Source: Rhodospirillaceae bacterium
GTDB taxonomy: Bacteria; Pseudomonadota; Alphaproteobacteria; MPNO01; UBA2964
Direction: 5' to 3'
Assembly (NCBI GenBank): GCA_018660305.1
Contig: JABJKO010000311.1
Span: 1-5,301 of the forward strand
DNA: 5,301 bases
Each line of letters starts with the position of its first letter. Within the stretch, counting starts at the first letter, position 1. Of this stretch, positions 4,842 to 5,301 are shown piece after piece. The position numbers and the translations under genes were made by a program. The notes beneath the pieces are model-generated. The model saw nothing but the letters and a program-made list of their open reading frames with translations, searched no databases and was not told the DNA's origin.

Positions 4842-5301
4842 CTAGCTCCGGACGCCGTCGACGACCTTTTTGGCGGACGCTTCCTTGAAGCGTTTTCTGT
4901 AATCGAGCATGAACTGGATGCAATCGGGATCAAAATCCTGTTTCGGTTCCGGATCTGGAGACCAGTTGCCGTGGGTGTCCTGGCCACGCAGTAGCATGGC
5001 CGTCGCATCGTCGAAGCGCATCTCTCGAACATTCGGCGCGCAGTAATGGATGGAAAAGCCGACCCGCGGGTGATCGGCCTTATTGGGCTGCGAGCCATGG
5101 ATCACGCTTTCATGGTGGAACACCACCTCACCGGCGCGCAGCACCGCGTCGACGGCCCGGCTTTCATCCACGTCGCGCGCGGTTTGCCCCTGCCCCGCCA
5201 GATTGTTGGGGTCCGGGAAGAAATCATGAATTGCCTGTTCCTTGTGGCTGCCCGCGATATAACGCACGCAGCCGGATTCAATTGTTGAATCATTGAAGGA
5301 A
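4842..5301 (-). CDS. PhyH (phytanoyl-CoA dioxygenase)-family protein, C-terminal part (5' end outside window)
   Basis: The minus-strand frame is open to the right edge and ends at TAG 4844-4842, giving about 152 visible residues. A GTG at 5267-5265 is an internal Val, not the start: upstream codons read TIESGC leading into VRYIAGSHKE, the usual PhyH strand before the G-S-H turn. Further on, GEVVFHHESVIHGSQPN contains the expected distal iron-ligand His (5099-5097), and HPRVGFSIHY carries the Arg (5066-5064) that binds 2-oxoglutarate in this family. The proximal HxD pair would lie outside the window. Members are non-haem Fe(II)/2-oxoglutarate oxygenases that hydroxylate phytanoyl-CoA, small metabolites or natural products; the substrate here cannot be assigned. 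The C-terminal tail (about 45 residues, charged) contains a W-SPDPEPKQDFDPD stretch with no recognised motif. It is convergent with the Usp gene and so not part of that unit. Confidence 0.85.
   Translation of the reverse strand, partial: SFNDSTIESGCVRYIAGSHKEQAIHDFFPDPNNLAGQGQTARDVDESRAVDAVLRAGEVVFHHESVIHGSQPNKADHPRVGFSIHYCAPNVREMRFDDATAMLLRGQDTHGNWSPDPEPKQDFDPDCIQFMLDYRKRFKEASAKKVVDGVRS

Noticed and set aside
5102..5293. Second minus-strand frame with an ATG near 5293
   Set aside because: It is a shadow of the PhyH frame, which carries the iron-ligand His and 2-oxoglutarate Arg motifs and stays open to the edge of the window.

Overview
The window is GC-rich (about 60% by eye) and has short intergenic gaps, near-consensus ribosome binding sites and G/C-biased third codon positions. 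Together with the gene set (COG1022-type acyl-CoA synthetase, DolP-like lipoprotein, SLC13/DASS permease with a tandem Usp protein, PhyH dioxygenase), this suggests a chromosomal segment of a free-living, probably alphaproteobacterial Gram-negative. The assignment to Alphaproteobacteria is inferred from style and gene content, not from a marker gene. I see no rRNA, tRNA, CRISPR array, insertion sequence or phage gene.

Layout. (1) Bases 1-2033, plus strand, form a compact operon. It holds the C-terminal part of an AMP-forming acyl-CoA synthetase, a two-BON-domain outer-membrane lipoprotein of DolP type that starts inside the synthetase gene, and a short-chain dehydrogenase-like protein whose catalytic residues are largely replaced. 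(2) Bases 2034-2264 form a leader region with several inverted repeats. It also holds a possible 16-codon leader ORF with a very strong Shine-Dalgarno sequence, whose stop codon overlaps the next gene's ATG. (3) Bases 2265-4816, plus strand, hold a DASS-type anion permease followed two bases later by a tandem universal-stress-protein gene, almost certainly co-transcribed. (4) Bases 4842-5301, minus strand, hold the C-terminal part of a PhyH-family Fe(II)/2-oxoglutarate dioxygenase, convergent with the Usp gene and running off the right edge.

How the genes may work together. The first operon links fatty-acid activation to an envelope lipoprotein and a probably non-canonical SDR; a shared role in lipid or envelope metabolism is inference only. 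The second unit looks like a carboxylate or other anion uptake system with a dedicated Usp partner. There is precedent for Usp proteins acting on transporters (TeaD with the TRAP transporter TeaABC).

The observations most worth a second look are the leader ORF with ATGA overlap, the replacement of the first SNT signature of the permease by Gly-Glu-His, the degenerate nucleotide loops in both Usp domains, and the SDR that keeps only the lysine of its tetrad. None of these alone proves a new system; most of the window is ordinary metabolic and envelope genes.
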